From contig CAYPZL010000100.1 of assembly GCA_964415045.1 (NCBI GenBank), forward strand, positions 1-20,602: 20,602 nt of DNA. Direction: 5' to 3'. The notes under the pieces are model-generated. The model was not told the DNA's origin, made no database searches, and saw only the letters and a list, made by a program, of their open reading frames with translations. Below are positions 14,142 to 20,602 of this stretch, one piece after another. Source of the stretch: CAYPZL01 sp964415045. Lineage in GTDB: Bacteria > Planctomycetota > Phycisphaerae > Sedimentisphaerales > Anaerobacaceae. The first letter of the stretch is position 1, and every line of letters begins with the position of its first letter. The position numbers and the translations under genes were made by a program.

Positions 14142-15296
14142 TTAGCTCGTGCTCAGGTCGCGAATCAGCCCGTGCGCCGCTTCGTTCTTGAGTTCCAGCG
14201 TGTACTCGCCGATCAGCTCGCCGCACTCGTAGTCACCGCTGCTGGCCAGGGGCTTGAAGTGGAAGCTGCGCCCGGCCAGCGGCAGGACGCCGATCCTCGA
14301 CGAGTCCAGGAACAGTGCCGCGTCCTGCGGCATCCACCGCGTCGTCACGATCCGGCAGATGCCGAAGTCGCTCTCGTAGATGCTCACCATGTCGGTGAAC
14401 GTCGTGTCAGTCGCCCCGTAGGCACGGCTCTCGGAGCAGAAGCCGTTGATCTTGCGCTTCTGGAAGCCGCCCACGACGATCAGGTTCACGTTGCCGCTGC
14501 TGTTTTCCCAGATGTTCCGCAAGACGTAGTTGACCTTCGTCTCGTCCAGGTCGTTGCCCGTCGGAAAACCGCTGTCACCGGTGTGAAAGACGTTGGTCGC
14601 GAGATGCGGGATGATCCCTTTCATCGTTCGACGCACCGTGCCGCTGCCCTGCGGATCGCTGCTCGGCCGGCCTCCGTTGATGACGGTGTTCTCCAGGTCG
14701 CGAATGAGCTCGCGGAGCCGTTCCTGCTTCTGGTAATCCATCTCGTCGGCCAGACCGAGTTGTCCGGCGGCCATGTCGGAGCCGCTGACTTCCACCGCAG
14801 CCGTGAAGATCTGGGTGTAGTTGCTGCACCGCACGCGATTGGTGAAGCGGGCGTTCGGTTTCTCGGCGCCTTCCAGAGCGGCGTTGCCCAGGATGTTGAG
14901 GACCTGGTTGTCGGCGAGGTTCTCGGCTGTGGTGCCGGCGTAGCCCCGGACAACGGTCAGGCTGTTGTCGCTGACCGCCGTGACCAGCATCAGTTCCTCG
15001 CTGCCTTCGACCTGAATCTGGTCGCCGACGCGGAAGCGGCTTCCGTGGTCCACGTCGAACTGCGTGTCGGCGCCGGGGTCGCTCCAGGTGGCGTCGTTGA
15101 TCGCGTCTTTGTTGGGCAGCAGTTCGTCTTCGAGCCATTCGTGGTGCGTGCTGGTCGCGGCCCGCAGGGGATCGCCCAGCGCGTCGAGCAGGGGCGTCTC
15201 GTACGGCGAGACAATCCCGATCAGATCGGAGACGTCCTCTGCCAACTCAGGCAGCGCCGTCCCCGCCGAATACGTTGCTTTTCCCGTAAATGCCAT
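14142..15296 (-). CDS. Major capsid protein, SU10/DUF5309 type
   Basis: A 384-aa HK97-fold major capsid protein of the SU10 / DUF5309 group. The N-terminal signature is DVSDLIGIVSPYETPLLDALG (about 20-40), then HHEWLEDELLP. A short Ig-like insert follows (FRVGDQIQVEGSEELMLVTAV, about 85-112), then NRVRCSNYTQIFTAAVEVSG and ELIRDLENTVINGG, and a C-terminal part with NVNLIVVGGFQKRKINGF, VSIYESDFGICRIVTTRWMP and LLPLAGRSFHFKPLA-like strands. Length suits the family. AGGAG lies eight bases before ATG 15296. It follows the scaffold-like gene, as in many tailed phages. Assembly into a shell would require the portal and scaffold encoded just upstream. Confidence 0.88.
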   Translation of the reverse strand: MAFTGKATYSAGTALPELAEDVSDLIGIVSPYETPLLDALGDPLRAATSTHHEWLEDELLPNKDAINDATWSDPGADTQFDVDHGSRFRVGDQIQVEGSEELMLVTAVSDNSLTVVRGYAGTTAENLADNQVLNILGNAALEGAEKPNARFTNRVRCSNYTQIFTAAVEVSGSDMAAGQLGLADEMDYQKQERLRELIRDLENTVINGGRPSSDPQGSGTVRRTMKGIIPHLATNVFHTGDSGFPTGNDLDETKVNYVLRNIWENSSGNVNLIVVGGFQKRKINGFCSESRAYGATDTTFTDMVSIYESDFGICRIVTTRWMPQDAALFLDSSRIGVLPLAGRSFHFKPLASSGDYECGELIGEYTLELKNEAAHGLIRDLSTS

Positions 15297-15370
15297 CTTG
15301 CTTTCTCCTAATGAATGATCCGGTCAATCGTTATTTCTGAAGATCGCCGACGGCGCAGGCCGGTCCGCTG

Positions 15371-15901
15371 TCAGATAAGGTTCCGCCGCAGTCTCAGGTA
15401 TTCCTGCAAGTCCGTCCGGTGTCCGGTCCGGGCCGCTTTGCCGGCGGCTTGTTCCAGCGTCGTCTGGGTGTGCGTCGTTCGATCCTTGGCGCCGGCCGTC
15501 TTGCGCGATGTCACGCCAGCCGCGAACCCGCCGAACAGATAGCTCTTCTCCTTCTTCAACTGCTCGAGACAGGCATCGACGTCGCCGTCGGCGGCGCCCT
15601 TCATTCTCGCTTTCGCCAGGAGGACCGCCGCCTCCAGATCGGTCACGCCGGAGGCCGCCAGTCTGTGCGTCAGCTTCTGTTCGATCTGAAGCTCGTCCAG
15701 GTCCCGGGACATCCGGGCCACCTTCTGATTGGCCTCGGCCAACTGTTCCGCGAGGTCCTCCGCTTTCTTCTCGGCGCTCTGCGCCCTCTTGCGGTACCGG
15801 ATGGACTCCACCATCGGAACCGTCTTCGTGATGTCCTTGTCACCCTCGGATCCCCGATCCTCATTCCTGATTGACGTGCTCTCTTCCGTCGTCATGTTCA
15901 T
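15371..15901 (-). CDS. Phage scaffolding protein candidate
   Basis: A 176-aa, highly charged helical protein. Residues about 32-80 are a continuous coiled coil (ESIRYRKRAQSAEKKAEDL onward), then a segment DVDACLEQLKKEKSYLFGG (about 107-125) of the kind found near the C-terminus of phage scaffolds, and a basic tail (LQEYLRLRRNLI). Position between portal and major capsid genes is the canonical place. Scaffolds guide procapsid assembly and leave before packaging. GGAGG precedes ATG 15901 closely; an alternative ATG two codons later gives slightly better spacing. Confidence 0.82.
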   Translation of the reverse strand: MNMTTEESTSIRNEDRGSEGDKDITKTVPMVESIRYRKRAQSAEKKAEDLAEQLAEANQKVARMSRDLDELQIEQKLTHRLAASGVTDLEAAVLLAKARMKGAADGDVDACLEQLKKEKSYLFGGFAAGVTSRKTAGAKDRTTHTQTTLEQAAGKAARTGHRTDLQEYLRLRRNLI

Positions 15902-15952
15902 AAAACCTCCCGGTTTCCATCGGCCGCGGCTGCGACCTCGCGTTTCGTGTGA

Positions 15953-17491
15953 CTATTTCTGTTCCGTGGTTTCATAACCTAATTCTCTGAGCACTTGCTC
16001 AGGGGGTACGCCGAGTTCTCGCTTCATCTGGGCTTCCTCGAGTTTCTCTTTCATGTTTTCGGGCAGCGGACTGGGAAACACAACGTCCACGTCCCGCTCG
16101 GCGGCATCCGTTGGATAGACCCCGGCCGTATCGAGAATGCTCAGGACCATCCGGCAGATCTTCCTGATTCCTTCGCTGTAGGTGTACTGCTTGCGTTCGT
16201 TCTTGCTGAGCATGCCCATGAACGTCAGGCGCAGCGCCACCGCGCTGGTCAGGTTGCCGAGCCGGTTCTTGAGCACCCCGGCCACGACGGGCGTGACACC
16301 GCTGGTTTTGTCCATGGCTTCGCGAATTTCGGCGATGTGCAGCTTTTCGCTCGGGGCAGCGACGTCGCCGCCGAATTCCTCGATGGACGCCTCGGGGTTG
16401 TCCGTACACCACATCCGGCCGGGCGAAATCGGCTTGTCCTCAAAACCTTCGATGCCCTTGCCGAGGTACATCTTGAACGATTGAAAGGTGATCCGACTGG
16501 CCCGGTCGCTGAGTCGAGTGTTCAGCTCGTCTTGCAGCGGGATCAAGGGCTCGACGTCGCCGGCGCCCTCGTAATAGTAGGGCTGCGCGATGTTCTGGAT
16601 GTGAACGACGGGAAGGAATCCCCAGGGATTCTCTCCTTCGGCCACGAGGTGCTTGTCCTCATAGCGCTGCCAGTACTGCGGCGAGGTGATCTCCGTCACC
16701 GCCACCACCTGCCGGGTATCTGTGTGATGTCCCGTCGCTCCGAGGATGCGCGAGAGAAACGAATTCTTCCTGTTGACCGAGTTCTTCTTCTGATGAAAGT
16801 GCTGCACGTAGAAGCGGATGATTCGGTAATCGTCTTCATCCAGAACAGGCAGTGCTCTTGGTGCCTCGATCAGCTCCAGGTCGATCGCCTGGGAGAGGTG
16901 CAGCACGGCTCGGAGGGAAAGCCGCTCGGAAGGGGAAGGAGAGGAAAGGCGTTCGAGGAGGCCCCTTGCGGGACGGATGTAGCAGTCGACGAAGCCGTAG
17001 ACACTTCCGAGCACCGCCATGTCCTGGAAAAAACCAAGGCCGCCGTTGGCCGCAAAAACCGCATTCAAAACAGCTTCAATTTCGCTGCGTTTTCGGCCAT
17101 CCGGCGCCTTGGAGAGTATGCTGATCGGTTTGCCAAACAGGAAATCCGCGGCCGCGTTGACCCGCCAGCCGATGTCGTTTTCGATCACGACCTCTTTCCG
17201 CTGGATGTCCCTGACGGCTTTCGCGTCAAAAACGCTGCCTTGCGGCGAGTGCACCAGACCCGTGATGCGCGAAGGCAGCCCATACTCCTGGGCCTGGAGA
17301 TAACAGTGGCCCGATTCGCTGACCTTGCGCTCGGACGCGCCGCCGCCGGCGACCTCGAATCTTGGATTGGCGTAATAATCCCACAGCCGCGCGAAGTGCC
17401 GGTGAATCACGGCCGACTGCTCGTCTACGAGCCAGTCGAGGTAGTCCGCGTCGAGCTGATCGTTCCCGAATATCGCGAGCTCAAATCCCAT
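15953..17491 (-). CDS. Phage portal protein, SPP1 gp6-like
   Basis: A 512-aa portal protein of the SPP1 gp6 type (PF05133-like). The segment VVIENDIGWRVNAAADFLFGKPISI (about 100-125) is the family hallmark. Later come a wing/clip part (YRIIRFYVQHFHQKK), then WGFLPVVHIQNIAQPYYYEGAGDVEPLIPLQDELNTRLSDRASRI (about 300-340), and a helical crown (SAVALRLTFMGMLSKNERKQ). Portals form the dodecameric vertex through which DNA is packed. An AAAGGG lies about ten bases before ATG 17491. No terminase gene precedes it; a non-coding AT-rich stretch and then a host-type gene do. C-terminal residues are rich in Glu and Lys, as usual for the family. Confidence 0.88.
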   Translation of the reverse strand: MGFELAIFGNDQLDADYLDWLVDEQSAVIHRHFARLWDYYANPRFEVAGGGASERKVSESGHCYLQAQEYGLPSRITGLVHSPQGSVFDAKAVRDIQRKEVVIENDIGWRVNAAADFLFGKPISILSKAPDGRKRSEIEAVLNAVFAANGGLGFFQDMAVLGSVYGFVDCYIRPARGLLERLSSPSPSERLSLRAVLHLSQAIDLELIEAPRALPVLDEDDYRIIRFYVQHFHQKKNSVNRKNSFLSRILGATGHHTDTRQVVAVTEITSPQYWQRYEDKHLVAEGENPWGFLPVVHIQNIAQPYYYEGAGDVEPLIPLQDELNTRLSDRASRITFQSFKMYLGKGIEGFEDKPISPGRMWCTDNPEASIEEFGGDVAAPSEKLHIAEIREAMDKTSGVTPVVAGVLKNRLGNLTSAVALRLTFMGMLSKNERKQYTYSEGIRKICRMVLSILDTAGVYPTDAAERDVDVVFPSPLPENMKEKLEEAQMKRELGVPPEQVLRELGYETTEQK

Positions 17492-17588
17492 GTCGTTATC
17501 GCCCTTTCATGTCGTGATTCTCTGTCGCTCGTTCGTCTTGCAACCGGCAGGCGTCGTTTTCTGCCTGCCTCCACCATTGGGAGAAAGC

Positions 17589-17715
17589 TGCACGAATTTT
17601 GCGAAAAAAATGAAAAGTCTCGCCGGCGCGATTCGTGTAAGTGCATGGTGACCAAGGGATAAAAAATTTTTTTGATGTCACCGGGATGGGGTTCTGAAGT
17701 GGTGCACGAATTTTG
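17589..17715 (+). repeat. Pair of 13-bp direct repeats
   Basis: TGCACGAATTTTG occurs at 17589-17601 and again at 17703-17715, 114 bases apart, in an AT-rich non-coding stretch. The match does not extend far on either side. It could be a protein-binding pair, a recombination scar or chance. Confidence 0.5.
17647..17682. repeat. Imperfect palindrome around A6T7 tract
   Basis: GGTGAC (17647-17652) and GTCACC (17677-17682) are perfect inverted arms, and between them lies AAAAAATTTTTTT (17661-17673), slightly off centre. Such AT cores with GC arms serve as regulator sites, bent DNA or weak terminators; none can be chosen from sequence. Confidence 0.4.
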
Positions 17716-17883
17716 TTATTACTACTGTTTAGGCGGAAATAGTTGAGGCAGGCCAGACGTGTTGAGAATCGATGAATTCGGTCTCGGAGAGGAAGCGCCG
17801 GCGCGATCTGGACGCTGGGCGTCCGAACCATGATCGAATGTGTCGTATTCGGCGTTCTTACGGGGTCAACGGCCCGATCGCCG

Positions 17884-18840
17884 TCACTTGCGAAGGTGTT
17901 GGTTGAAGAACGTGGTGACGAGGGGCTGGACGTTGGGATCTGTGAAGCCGCCGTGGCCGCCGCCCCGGACGGTGTAGAACGTTGCATCCACGCCGGCTTT
18001 CTTCAGGGCGTCGTAGAGCATCTCGCTCTGGTTGTGCGGAACGAGCGGGTCTTTGTCACCGTGGACGATCAGGAAGGGAGGATCGTCTTTCGTCACATAC
18101 GCGATCGGGTTGGCGCGCTGCACTTTGTCCTTGTTCTGCTGCATTGGCCCGCCGATGAGCTTCGATTCGGGCGAATCCGGCGCATCGTGGTCCATCCTGG
18201 ACCAGAAACAGCTCATTTTGGAAAAGTCGGTGGGACCGAAGAAATCGCAGACGGCCTGAACCTTGCTGGAGACGCCCGGGTTCGGGCCGACGTCGAATTC
18301 CTCAACGCCACCGCTCGTGCCAAGCAACGCGACCAAATGCCCGCCGGCCGAGGAACCCCAGACGCCGAAACGGGTCGCGTCCAGACCATACTCCTCGGCA
18401 TGGGCGCGCAAATGGCGAATGGCGGCTTTGCAGTCCTGGATCTGGGCCGGGAAGATCGCGTGCTGGCTGAGCCGATAGTTGATGCTCGCCACGGCGTATC
18501 CCTCGCGTAGGAAGCGCCGGGCCGGGCAGCGATTCTTGTTGCCGGCCCGCCAGGCCCCGCCGTGGACCCAGACGATCAGCGGTCGCTGCTGCGCCGTACC
18601 GTCCGCCGATCCAGCCTTGCCCGGCTGATACAGATCGAGTTTCTGTCGCTCGTGCCCGCCGGGGACGTACTCGATGTCACGGAGCACGGTCATTTCGGCC
18701 GGTCGCGGTCCGTCGTCTCTCTGACCGGCTCCGGCCGCCATCCAGGCAAGCGACAGGACGGCAACGAGCGGGAGCATCCACACTCGGCGCCCTGGGAGAT
18801 TGGTTTGTCTGCTGTTATCGTGACGTACCGGGTCGCACAT
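17884..18840 (-). CDS. Secreted alpha/beta-hydrolase (esterase/lipase)
   Basis: A 318-aa alpha/beta-hydrolase of the BD-FAE / carboxylesterase type. An N-terminal signal peptide (WMLPLVAVLSLAWMAAGAG, about 21-39) directs it across the membrane. The oxyanion motif is HGGAW (His93-Gly-Gly), the nucleophile is Ser164 in GSSAG (162-166), the acid is probably Asp264 in HGDKDPLVP, and the base is His296 in GGGHGG, so the triad is complete. Typical substrates are esters of sugars or small lipids; this one is not predictable. AAGGAG seven bases before ATG 18840 sets the start. It is transcribed towards the portal gene but separated by 392 bases. Codon and domain style are those of a host gene. Confidence 0.9.
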   Translation of the reverse strand: MCDPVRHDNSRQTNLPGRRVWMLPLVAVLSLAWMAAGAGQRDDGPRPAEMTVLRDIEYVPGGHERQKLDLYQPGKAGSADGTAQQRPLIVWVHGGAWRAGNKNRCPARRFLREGYAVASINYRLSQHAIFPAQIQDCKAAIRHLRAHAEEYGLDATRFGVWGSSAGGHLVALLGTSGGVEEFDVGPNPGVSSKVQAVCDFFGPTDFSKMSCFWSRMDHDAPDSPESKLIGGPMQQNKDKVQRANPIAYVTKDDPPFLIVHGDKDPLVPHNQSEMLYDALKKAGVDATFYTVRGGGHGGFTDPNVQPLVTTFFNQHLRK

Positions 18841-18956
18841 GGTACCACTCCTTCGAACTCCGGGCCGGCGTACATGGACTTACCGGGCGAGGTCGGCTCT
18901 CTCCGGGCCTGCGCGCGTCATACCCGAGTTCCCGCAAATGCAGGTTTCAAAACCGA

Positions 18957-19457
18957 TTACTGAGCTTTCCGGAAGGGGATTTTCTCGTCGGGATCGCCTT
19001 CTTCCCACAAGACCAGGCGGCCCTCCGAGTCAAACTCGCCCGTGACGGTGTCATCGTCGATCGTGATGAAGATCCGGGTGCCTTCCATACGCCACGAGCC
19101 CTCGTGTCGCCTGTCTCCCTCCGTGGCGACAGCCCGTCCGCCGGCTTCGAGCCGAAGGCCCAGGTCGTCTTCATCCGGATGATCTGAGTGCCACTGGCCG
19201 ACAAAGTCCGTCGCCTCGCCCGTTACGGCCGCACCGTGGTCTTGCAGCTTGGGAGATTTGAAATCGCGGTCGCCGCTTTGCCAGACCCGGCCTGTCGCCG
19301 TATCGACGAGGTAACAGACCGCGTTTGTGCAAGCGATTTGAAACCGCCCGATCGGCCCCGGGCCGTCACTGCTTCCCACCGCTCCGGCCCAAAGGCAAAG
19401 TCCGACCCCCATCATACCGCCAATGAGTACACTTTTTCTGTCGATGCGCGTTTTCAT
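18957..19457 (-). CDS. Secreted hypothetical protein
   Basis: A 166-aa exported protein with a signal peptide at about 1-28 (SVLIGGMMGVGLCLWAGAVG). The mature part begins with a beta segment (GRFQIACTNAVCYLVDTATGRVWQ) that resembles short repeats or WD-like segments of secreted planctomycete-type proteins. The C-terminal part is a strand-rich domain (GSWRMEGTRIFITIDDDTVTGEFDSEGRLVLW) like a lipocalin-type or META-like barrel fragment. I do not recognise the family. GGGAGGA lies about seven bases before ATG 19457. It lies 116 bases upstream of the esterase gene in the same direction and may be co-transcribed. Confidence 0.75.
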   Translation of the reverse strand: MKTRIDRKSVLIGGMMGVGLCLWAGAVGSSDGPGPIGRFQIACTNAVCYLVDTATGRVWQSGDRDFKSPKLQDHGAAVTGEATDFVGQWHSDHPDEDDLGLRLEAGGRAVATEGDRRHEGSWRMEGTRIFITIDDDTVTGEFDSEGRLVLWEEGDPDEKIPFRKAQ

Positions 19458-19571
19458 GAGAAATGTCCTCCCTGTGAAGAAAGATGCCTGAGAGGCCGCG
19501 AATCAGAATTCGCCGGCCCAAAATCTGCTCTACGCACCCCGTTCCTTGATTCATGTTGTCTCTCCCGAACA

Positions 19572-19611
19572 GCGTTTTCGGCGGAATTCTCAATAGTCTT
19601 ACCGAAAACGC
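19572..19611. repeat. 10-bp inverted repeat, operator-like
   Basis: GCGTTTTCGG (19572-19581) and CCGAAAACGC (19602-19611) are perfect inverted copies 20 bases apart, upstream of the divergent secreted-protein and HTH genes. Spacing of about three helical turns between centres (30 bp) suits a dimeric or looping regulator. No T-tract follows, so it is less likely a terminator. Confidence 0.5.
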
Positions 19612-19746
19612 CCCAAAAGTACAAGTCTGTGGTTTGGTTTGTCTAAGGGCAGGGCAGAACGCGACTTACGTCCAGGTCTTTATTGTCCGTATTCCCTTTA
19701 AACATACCATCGCAAAAAATTTTTATCAAAAAAACAAACAAAGCCC

Positions 19747-19775
19747 TTGACAGTATTGCAGTAGGACATAAAGAT
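19747..19775 (+). promoter_or_regulatory. Promoter with perfect -35 for HTH gene
   Basis: TTGACA at 19747-19752 is a perfect sigma70 -35. At a 16-17 base spacing lies TAAAGAT (19769-19775), a weak -10. An A/T-rich tract (19712-19742, with runs of A and T) just upstream could act as an UP element. A start near 19782 would leave a leader of about 90 nt before ATG 19871. The weak -10 fits a regulated promoter. Confidence 0.55.
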
Positions 19776-19818
19776 ATGCTGTGGTTGTGTTGTAAGTAAA
19801 CAAAAGCGGAGCACACAA

Positions 19819-19905
19819 ATGGTATCGTGGACACGCGATCTGCGAGCGAGTTGGAAATCTGGAGCGGAGAATGAAGAATGTGAGCGATCCGTCGAAAATC
19901 GTTGA
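19819..19905 (+). CDS. Possible 28-aa leader peptide
   Basis: ATG 19819 is preceded by GGAG at eight bases and opens a 28-codon frame (MVSWTRDLRASWKSG...) that ends at TGA 19903-19905, after overlapping the HTH gene start by 35 bases in another frame. Its stop lies at the loop of the CGAAAATC/GATTTTCG hairpin. It may be a leader that affects initiation at 19871, or chance. Confidence 0.25.
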   Translation: MVSWTRDLRASWKSGAENEECERSVENR

Positions 19906-20479
19906 TTTTCGGGACACCACACGAGAACGGGACTATGCGGAGCGAATCTGGGCCCGGGCTCATCTGTTGACAAACCGCGATCGAGCCCTTTTGGCACTTC
20001 ATGTTGACGCGGGTAACAGCTTTCATCAGATCGCGCGCCTGCTGGGGGTGCGGCCGACGACGATCGCCCGCCGGATACGCAAGATCACGGAAAGGCTTGT
20101 CGATCAGACCTACCCTCTCTGCGCCCGCAGTCCTGAACGCTTTGCGGAACTCGAACTGAGTATCATTCGCGATTTTTTTGTCAGGGGCCTGTCGATGGCC
20201 GAAATCAGCCGGGCCCACGGCGTCAGCTACTATCGGGCGCGCGCGACCGTGCAGAAGGCGGAAGCGTTCGCGGGCTCCGTGCGTTCGCTTGCAACGCGCC
20301 GCAAAAGAAGTGGGTCGGACACAAGGCACCGGGGCGTCGTTCGCACTGGAACGCTGCCCCACAGAGACGAAAGGACGGCTAACAATGGCTATTTTCAACC
20401 TCGCCAAACGCTATCCGTGGCAAGGTCCGCTCACCCGGCGAGCCACGCAGATTTGTCGCATGTTCGGGCTGACGATTGA
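19871..20479 (+). CDS. DNA-binding protein with two HTH motifs
   Basis: A 202-aa protein. HTH 1 is at about 50-73 (SFHQIARLLGVRPTTIARRI) and HTH 2 at about 106-130 (GLSMAEISRAHGVSYYRARATV), each like a sigma region 4 or transposase-type helix-turn-helix. A helical stretch (ERDYAERIWARAHLLTNRDRALLALHV) precedes the first. After residue 140 the sequence becomes basic and low in predicted structure (ATRRKRSGSDTRHRG) and its last 95 bases overlap the next ORF. The natural end may therefore be earlier, with a frameshift, or the genes truly overlap. GGAG stands seven bases before ATG 19871. It is probably a transcription regulator, perhaps of its own gene; no effector or sigma region 2 is visible. 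Confidence 0.72.
   Translation: MKNVSDPSKIVDFRDTTRERDYAERIWARAHLLTNRDRALLALHVDAGNSFHQIARLLGVRPTTIARRIRKITERLVDQTYPLCARSPERFAELELSIIRDFFVRGLSMAEISRAHGVSYYRARATVQKAEAFAGSVRSLATRRKRSGSDTRHRGVVRTGTLPHRDERTANNGYFQPRQTLSVARSAHPASHADLSHVRADD
19893..19911. repeat. 8-bp perfect inverted repeat at start of HTH gene
   Basis: CGAAAATC (19893-19900), loop GTT, and GATTTTCG (19904-19911) lie at codons 8-14 of the HTH gene. The half-site TTTTCGG is shared with the inverted repeat at 19572-19611. It could be an operator read by the HTH protein or an mRNA hairpin that limits translation. Confidence 0.5.
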
Positions 20480-20591
20480 CCGACTGACGGACTCGGCACC
20501 GATGCATCAGTGCCGGCTCGACGTTCGACCGGGCGACATCGTGTACATCCCAGCGCGGCCTCGCTGCGCTCGGCCGCAACCTAAAGAGTGA
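20385..20591 (+). CDS. Short ORF, possibly truncated ATPase N-terminus
   Basis: A 68-aa product starting MAIFNLAKRYPWQGPLTRRATQ, with GAAAGGA about ten bases upstream of the ATG. It ends in CRLDVRPGDIVYIPARP, a segment that in ATP-binding proteins leads into a Walker A loop (VxPGDIVYIxGPSGSGKS). Here the Walker A is missing: the sequence runs into the palindromic GCGGCC...GGCCGC at 20555-20577 and stops at TGA 20589-20591. So the gene may be the broken 5' part of a longer ABC-type ATPase, or a small protein in its own right. The ATPase link is memory-based inference. The window ends 11 bases later. Confidence 0.45.
   Translation: MAIFNLAKRYPWQGPLTRRATQICRMFGLTIDRLTDSAPMHQCRLDVRPGDIVYIPARPRCARPQPKE
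20555..20577. repeat. GC-rich palindrome in coding end
   Basis: GCGGCC (20555-20560) and GGCCGC (20572-20577) form six pairs around an 11-base spacer, TCGCTGCGCTC, which is itself partly self-complementary. Similar CCTCGCTGCGCTCGG sequences are common dispersed repeats in GC-rich genomes. Its position at the point where the ORF loses family-like sequence suggests insertion. Confidence 0.5.
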
Positions 20592-20602
20592 AGGTATCCT
20601 CG

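Larger units (their letters stand above)
17492..17883. other. Non-coding junction upstream of portal gene
   Basis: These 392 bases hold no convincing gene. They contain a 7-bp hairpin (GGCAGGC 17546-17552 with GCCTGCC 17563-17569), the 13-bp direct repeat TGCACGAATTTTG (17589-17601 and 17703-17715), an imperfect palindrome centred on an A6T7 tract (17647-17682) and a short hairpin GGACGC/GCGTCC (17810-17824). No promoter with good boxes was found for the portal gene, though one must lie here or further upstream. A terminase would be expected at this place in an intact phage. Confidence 0.6.
19458..19870. other. Divergent intergenic region
   Basis: These 413 bases separate the divergent secreted-protein and HTH genes. 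They contain an inverted repeat (19572-19611), an A/T-rich stretch near 19712-19742, the promoter at 19747-19775 and a possible short leader ORF (19819-19905). No larger gene is supported. Confidence 0.6.

Noticed and set aside
14049..15311. 420-aa plus-strand ORF
   Set aside because: Lies antisense to the capsid gene, whose family signature is clear; GC-rich shadow frame.
15995..17662. 555-aa plus-strand ORF
   Set aside because: Lies antisense to the portal gene; the portal family motif on the minus strand is decisive.
17496..17700. Open minus-strand frame ending five bases before the portal gene, as a terminase C-terminus remnant
   Set aside because: The stop position is suggestive, but the residues do not resemble a terminase nuclease domain and the frame crosses the A6T7 palindrome.
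19366..19593. 75-aa minus-strand ORF with a GGGAG upstream of an internal ATG
   Set aside because: It overlaps the start of the secreted protein gene in another frame and its sequence has no protein-like pattern.

Overview
The window looks like chromosomal DNA of a GC-rich environmental bacterium. A Planctomycetota (Phycisphaerae-like) origin is my inference from the long class A RNase P RNA, the mix of secreted proteins, the unusual double-HTH regulator and the ATTGCGG-type heptamer repeats; no marker in the window proves it.

Layout. (1) 70-501: RNase P RNA (rnpB, + strand). (2) 628-2377, minus strand: a three-gene operon led by a TIGR04255-family protein, with a good sigma70-type promoter at 2460-2488. 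Upstream of it is a separate gene (2508-3203) for a PD-(D/E)XK nuclease-like protein, with a near-identical promoter. (3) 3404-17491, almost all minus strand: a phage-derived late operon. In transcription order it encodes an SPP1-type portal, a scaffold-like protein, an SU10/DUF5309-type major capsid protein, a head-completion candidate, a set of small beta-rich tail or fibre proteins, a LamG-containing 590-aa protein, a gpD/hub-like 608-aa protein, a small protein, a one-TM coiled-coil (holin/spanin-like) protein and a lipoprotein. No terminase, tape measure, endolysin or integrase is visible. (4) Two plus-strand genes sit inside this block: a spore photoproduct lyase-like radical SAM enzyme (4094-5206) and a four-helix-bundle (23S rRNA intervening-sequence) protein (5600-5953). 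(5) 17884-19457: host-type genes, a secreted alpha/beta-hydrolase and a secreted hypothetical. (6) 19747-20602: a promoter with a perfect -35, a double-HTH regulator, and a 68-aa ORF that looks truncated at a GC-rich palindrome.

The most striking structure is at 5534-5984. The four-helix-bundle gene lies between inverted arms made of heptamer repeats (30 of 33 positions complementary, 18 of them in a row). The whole cassette fits exactly between the stop codon of one phage gene and the ribosome binding site of the next. A second, gene-less hairpin of the same repeat family lies in the equivalent place after the capsid gene (14072-14137), and the two share the 15-mer CGGCAATCCGCAATC. The layout copies that of 23S rRNA intervening sequences (an ORF in the loop of a long stem) but in a protein-coding phage operon.

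The second candidate system is the TIGR04255 operon next to the nuclease-like gene, which has the look of an uncharacterised accessory or defence locus.
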